The translations under genes were made by a program, and so were the position numbers. Shown here in pieces: positions 60,704 to 64,000 of a DNA stretch of 64,000 nucleotides (positions are counted from its first letter, which is position 1; the number at the start of each line of letters is the position of its first letter). The notes beneath the pieces were generated by a model that ran no database searches, had not been told where the DNA came from, and saw only the letters and a program-made list of their open reading frames with translations. This stretch comes from Lineus longissimus (Eukaryota > Nemertea > Pilidiophora > Heteronemertea > Lineidae): contig NC_088321.1 in assembly GCF_910592395.1 (NCBI RefSeq), positions 10,542,001-10,606,000 of the forward strand. The letters run 5' to 3'.

Positions 60704-61471
60704 ATGGTTACTGTAATTAACATAGATTCAAGTGACTATCCAGATCAGAGTTCAAGTGATTTAACAGTCAATCTCAAGACTGAAATTCAAGATGCATGTA
60801 GCATCACTTTAACTTTTGCAGTAATACCTTGTACATTCTACAACATAAGTGCAGCCAGGGAGAATAACCGAATCAAAGTTAAGGGGTTTGATGTGGCAGA
60901 GATTACGCTACCAGATGGTCTCTATGACCTACAGAGCTTTTCAAAAGTATTTGCGGATAAGTTGAAAGAAAATAGTATGGGTAGAGGTGCTGTCAGATTT
61001 GACCTTGAAGAACCAACAGGTAAGGCCATCTTACACTTCCTAAAGAGAAAAAATGAGGCGCATTATCAGATCTATTTTATTGGTAAAAGTAATGAATTAT
61101 TTGGCATGAAATCAGAATGGCCTTATCCTTTAGACAATAAAAGTAAGGATGATGTTGTAAGCGAGAAACCCATCAATTTTAGACCAATTAACCATTTTGT
61201 TTTTCACTGTGACATAATCGAATCTAATAGTGTATTAAGTAATGGTGAAGCATCTGATGTGCTAACCACAAGACCAATAAAGGAAGCTAATTTTGGGGAT
61301 TTAATAGCATACACATTTGAGAAACCAATAGCAATTCCCTGTAAACCAAGATTCAATAAGCTGAATATTCGCTTAACTGATGAAAAAGGTGAAATCATCG
61401 ATCTTAATGGTCATAATGTACAGTACCAATTGGTATTAACTCGAGCTATGCTCTCAGGGACACATCATTGA
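60704..61471 (+). CDS. Penton-like minor capsid protein
   Basis: 255 residues. The N-terminus (MVTVINIDSSDYPD) and the C-terminal strand block LNIRLTDEKGEIIDLNG followed by QYQLVLTRAML are typical of the single-jelly-roll penton of Polintons. Its place after the MCP agrees. It would close the capsid vertices. It starts in TAAATGG. Confidence 0.7.
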   Translation: MVTVINIDSSDYPDQSSSDLTVNLKTEIQDACSITLTFAVIPCTFYNISAARENNRIKVKGFDVAEITLPDGLYDLQSFSKVFADKLKENSMGRGAVRFDLEEPTGKAILHFLKRKNEAHYQIYFIGKSNELFGMKSEWPYPLDNKSKDDVVSEKPINFRPINHFVFHCDIIESNSVLSNGEASDVLTTRPIKEANFGDLIAYTFEKPIAIPCKPRFNKLNIRLTDEKGEIIDLNGHNVQYQLVLTRAMLSGTHH

Positions 61472-61493
61472 AATTAAAATTCATTGGAATTAA

Positions 61494-61952
61494 ATGGCTG
61501 GCATTGGCATGTTATTTGGATCTGCAATAATCAATGGATTAGCATTCACTGGATCCGGTTACCTTTTTAAAAAACTAGACAAGAATGGCTATGAGACTGA
61601 AGTGAAAAGACATGATTTGGCTCAGGAGCAATTACAGAAGGCCTCCACAGAATGGGATGAGCATAGGAAAAGTACCATTGACTTCGTTAATCTTGAATTA
61701 AAGAGAGAAAGAGACGCTTCTATTGATTTTAACAATACTGATTCAGCACTTACTGTTTACAATCATTTACATCCAGAAAGAACTATTGTACTACCTCAGC
61801 GACCACAATTAAGTGATTACTACCAACCTAGTGATGAAATGAAGAAATACGAGTACCTATGGATTATCCTAGGACTTAGTGGTTTAGGGTTAATAATTTA
61901 TTATTTTACTAGGGTTAGAAAGACTAAGACAACTGATCGGACACAGTCCTGA
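61494..61952 (+). CDS. Membrane-anchored Polinton protein
   Basis: 152 residues. The N-terminus is hydrophobic and Gly-rich (1-25). The middle (30-85) is charged and helical, and one strong membrane span lies at about 121-138 (YLWIILGLSGLGLIIYYF), followed by a basic tail. It starts in TAAATGG and ends 25 bp from the convergent ATPase. Function unknown; perhaps a virion membrane or assembly protein. Confidence 0.65.
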   Translation: MAGIGMLFGSAIINGLAFTGSGYLFKKLDKNGYETEVKRHDLAQEQLQKASTEWDEHRKSTIDFVNLELKRERDASIDFNNTDSALTVYNHLHPERTIVLPQRPQLSDYYQPSDEMKKYEYLWIILGLSGLGLIIYYFTRVRKTKTTDRTQS

Positions 61953-61977
61953 GAGCATAGCTCAATCAGAAGCGGGA

Positions 61978-62598
61978 CTAAGATTTTTGATGTGAAAGAG
62001 TAAATCCAAATGGATGTTGTAGTCTAATGATCAGTTTTGATCCTTTTTTCATCTTAAGTTCTTCTATGTAGTACTGTCTTTTCTCCTTAGGAATAACACT
62101 GTTTTCTTCTAAGGCATCTTTCATGGCTGATTCATCCTTATTAAAAAATAATACTAAAATTCTTATGTTCTCTCTGTAGTCCTTAACAACTGAATTGTAC
62201 TTCTGAACTAGTAACCAAACAGTGAGATTGTAGTGCCTGCCGGAAAAGGCAAGATTACATAACTCGGACACCTTCTTTTTTGTGTCTCTCAAATTAGCAC
62301 AGTCATCAATGAGGAATAATGTGTTAGAACCAGCAAAGGTCAGAGTAGCAAACTGAAGCACAAGGTCCAAATTACTGGCCACAGCTTCGGGATTAACTAT
62401 GTAGACGTTCTTGTCTTGGTAAATCCATTTCCTTTCATATGTCTTATTGTTGAAATATGTTGGACAGAAAATTACTATGTTCTGGAACTTGTGCCGATAC
62501 TCCTTTTCTAAGAGGTCAAGGGCAAAATATGTCTTACCACAATTGGTAACACCAGAAATTAACATATTGTGTGGCTCGTAAATAAATACTTCACTCAT
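61978..62598 (-). CDS. FtsK/A32-type DNA-packaging ATPase
   Basis: 206 residues. Walker A is GVTNCGKT (16-23), Walker B is TLFLIDD (93-99), followed by the SGRHYNLTVWLLVQ block (about 119-132) typical of A32-like packaging ATPases. It would pump genome into capsids. It is transcribed opposite to the other genes; its start is 4 bp from the integrase start. Confidence 0.85.
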   Translation of the reverse strand: MSEVFIYEPHNMLISGVTNCGKTYFALDLLEKEYRHKFQNIVIFCPTYFNNKTYERKWIYQDKNVYIVNPEAVASNLDLVLQFATLTFAGSNTLFLIDDCANLRDTKKKVSELCNLAFSGRHYNLTVWLLVQKYNSVVKDYRENIRILVLFFNKDESAMKDALEENSVIPKEKRQYYIEELKMKKGSKLIIRLQHPFGFTLSHQKS

Positions 62599-62608
62599 TT
62601 AAATGAAT
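62593..62608. promoter_or_regulatory. Palindromic divergent start, TCATTTAAATGA
   Basis: The ATPase and integrase start codons face away from each other with only TTAA between. Each is in a TAAATG, and together they make a perfect 12-bp palindrome (62595-62606). Both 5' UTRs must therefore be very short or lie within the opposite gene. Confidence 0.6.
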
Positions 62609-63754
62609 GTAAAGGATGACACACAGCAGTATCTAAGGGATTTGTACTACAACCCTGAGAGTCCCGTGGCTTACAGTTCTTTGAGTAAAATATGGAAACA
62701 GGTCAAGGAAGATATGACTTCGTCACGAGAGCAGAGCACAACTTCGTTGTTAGGGACAAAGTCCCGCTCAGGAAAACTTATTAAAAAAAAAGAAGTGAAA
62801 GAATTTCTAGAAACACTACCAACTCACCAACTACACAAACCGGCCATTAAGAAATTCACCTTCAGGAAGACAATGGTATCGTACATCGATCAACAATGGC
62901 AAGCAGATCTGGTTGACATGCAGAAATTCGAGAAACAAAATAAAGGCAACAGATTCATTTTAACAGTCATAGATCTATTTAGTCGTTTTTCTTGGGCTCT
63001 AGCAGTTAAGAGTAAGAGGGGAGAAGAAATCAGAGATGCATTTAAAGTGATATTTGAGGAAGCAAAACCAACGAAAATCCAGTTTGATGACGGTAAAGAA
63101 TTTTACAACAAACACTTCAAGGAACTCTTAACAGAAAATGACATAGAATGGTTCTCCACAAAATCTGATAAGAAGGCAGCAGTAGTAGAGAGATTCAATA
63201 GAACCCTTAAAGAAAAAATGTGGCGTTATTTCACCGCTAAGGAGACTGACAAGTGGATTGACGTTCTGGATGACCTGGTCAGCGGCTACAATAACACATT
63301 TCACTCATCAATAGGTATGAAACCTGTAGACGCCAGAAAGATGGAAAACGAAGGAACAGTGTGGTACAATCTTTACGGTCTTCACCTCAAAGAGACATTT
63401 GGTGATCCAAAGTACAAAGTAGGTGACAGTGTAAGAATTTCAAAGTACAAGTCCATTTTCGGTAAAGGTTACATGCCCAACTACACTGAGGAGGTGTTCC
63501 AAATCAAACAGATCATCTTTACTCACCCTATCGTCTACCAGCTTGAGGATTACCACAAAGAAGAAATTCAAGGATATTTCTATGAAGAGGAATTGAGCTA
63601 TGTTCCTAATCCTGACCAGCTAGAGTACAAGATCGAGAAAATCCTAAGGTACAAGACCAGTAAAGGCAAGAAATACGGATTAGTGAAGTGGAAGGGTTAC
63701 AGTGATAAGTTCAATGAATGGTTACCAGTTTCTGATATCAAATCATTGAAATGA
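62603..63754 (+). CDS. Retroviral-type integrase with chromodomain
   Basis: 383 residues. The DDE core has Asp102 (WQADLVDM), Asp162 or 163 (IQFDDGKEFYN) and Glu196 (VVERFNRTLKEKMWRYF). An SH3-like region (about 268-335) follows with YKVGDSVRIS. The C-terminus (about 341-381) is a chromodomain: YKIEKILRY, YGLVKWKGYSDKFNEWLP, with the aromatic cage residues. This is the Polinton INT, which inserts the element; the chromodomain may guide it to marked histones. AATAAA follows the stop codon directly. Confidence 0.9.
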   Translation: MNVKDDTQQYLRDLYYNPESPVAYSSLSKIWKQVKEDMTSSREQSTTSLLGTKSRSGKLIKKKEVKEFLETLPTHQLHKPAIKKFTFRKTMVSYIDQQWQADLVDMQKFEKQNKGNRFILTVIDLFSRFSWALAVKSKRGEEIRDAFKVIFEEAKPTKIQFDDGKEFYNKHFKELLTENDIEWFSTKSDKKAAVVERFNRTLKEKMWRYFTAKETDKWIDVLDDLVSGYNNTFHSSIGMKPVDARKMENEGTVWYNLYGLHLKETFGDPKYKVGDSVRISKYKSIFGKGYMPNYTEEVFQIKQIIFTHPIVYQLEDYHKEEIQGYFYEEELSYVPNPDQLEYKIEKILRYKTSKGKKYGLVKWKGYSDKFNEWLPVSDIKSLK

Positions 63755-63760
63755 AATAAA
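63755..63760 (+). terminator. Poly(A) signal of integrase gene
   Basis: AATAAA starts on the first base after the TGA stop. A second AATAAA lies near 63829, just before the next start. Confidence 0.4.
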
Positions 63761-63842
63761 GTCTCTAAAGTGACTTAAGTCACAAGAACAAGTTCGAAAA
63801 ACGTAATTTAAAAAACAAATGTCCTACTAAATAAAGAAAGAA

Positions 63843-64000
63843 ATGGATGGAGCAATATTTAATGCTACTGTCAATGTGTATCAGCAACAACCTATGTATC
63901 AGCAGCAACCTATGTTTCAGCAGCAACCTATGTATCAGCAACAACCAGTAATTTCAGGACCTACAATTTATTGTGTTAAGTGCTGTGAAAAGAAACCTAA
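63843..64000 (+). CDS. Gln-rich protein with Cys-pair motif (start only)
   Basis: The first 52 codons have four repeats of YQQQP(M/V) (one starts with F), then IYCVKCCEKKP. The CVKC context resembles the small DUF5679-type zinc-ribbon seen in Polinton and NCLDV proteins. The rest is beyond the window. Confidence 0.5.
   Translation, partial: MDGAIFNATVNVYQQQPMYQQQPMFQQQPMYQQQPVISGPTIYCVKCCEKKP

Larger units (their letters stand above)
59041..64000 (+). mobile_element. Polinton/Maverick (adintovirus-like) gene block, partial
   Basis: Seven compact genes with short gaps, six on plus and one on minus, encode capsid proteins, a packaging ATPase and a chromodomain integrase, the core set of Polintons. 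All complete frames are intact. Integrase sits near the capsid genes rather than near a visible terminus. Polymerase B, protease and the terminal inverted repeats are not seen, so the element continues beyond base 64000. It may be a recently active endogenous virus. Confidence 0.85.

Overview
The window looks like nuclear DNA of a marine invertebrate animal. Introns with clean GT/AG borders, secreted extracellular-domain genes, an intronless class A GPCR, LINE, LTR and DNA-transposon debris, and a Polinton/Maverick-type virus-like element all point that way. Frequent TAGGCCTA words and a LINE tail ending in ATT repeats remind me of echinoderms or hemichordates, but this is a weak impression and the phylum is not established.

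About 1-10 kb and 15-57 kb hold a tandem array of one gene unit, roughly 5-7 kb without insertions, in eight complete or partial copies (A-H). The array is interrupted by a unique stretch (about 10-15.2 kb) and a second one (about 17.9-20.95 kb). All copies are on the minus strand except C, which is inverted. Read 5' to 3', a full unit encodes a signal-peptide exon (82 or 88 nt, phase-1 donor), a predicted 28-nt micro-exon, a laminin-G/concanavalin-like exon (554 nt, 551 in H) and a PAN/apple-like exon (190 nt). Exon phases fit this order and exon lengths differ only by multiples of three. The predicted products are small secreted proteins made of a signal peptide, one LamG domain and one PAN domain. 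The 3' end of the gene is not resolved. B, D, E and F have all recognised exons. A is cut by the window edge. C is cut within LamG at the edge of GPCR-containing DNA. G lost most of LamG and all of PAN to a deletion. H has no signal-peptide exon.

The array carries dated insertions: three long-TIR elements with 9-bp target duplications (MULE-like); a 1.3-kb solo LTR containing a PIF/Harbinger-type MITE; a 3.0-kb Ginger1-like element with TGTAAAAG ends, CCGG duplication and a GPY-type integrase tail, plus a 165-bp relative; two near-identical 1.15-kb repeats ending in a hairpin with a GAC microsatellite; a cluster of hairpin palindromes; a TA-flanked MITE; and a second solo LTR near the right edge.

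The unique islands hold a 336-codon open frame of unknown function (11463-12470), a single-exon rhodopsin-like GPCR (17955-19157), a LINE reverse-transcriptase fragment and a possible Harbinger transposase remnant.

From about 59 kb to the window end lies a compact, mostly intact Polinton/Maverick (adintovirus-like) gene block: double-jelly-roll major capsid protein, small hydrophobic protein, penton-like minor capsid protein, membrane-anchored protein, FtsK/A32-type packaging ATPase on the opposite strand, retroviral-type integrase with C-terminal chromodomain, and the start of a Gln-rich protein with a Cys-pair motif. Five of seven start codons sit in TAAATG. DNA polymerase B, protease and both terminal inverted repeats are not visible here.
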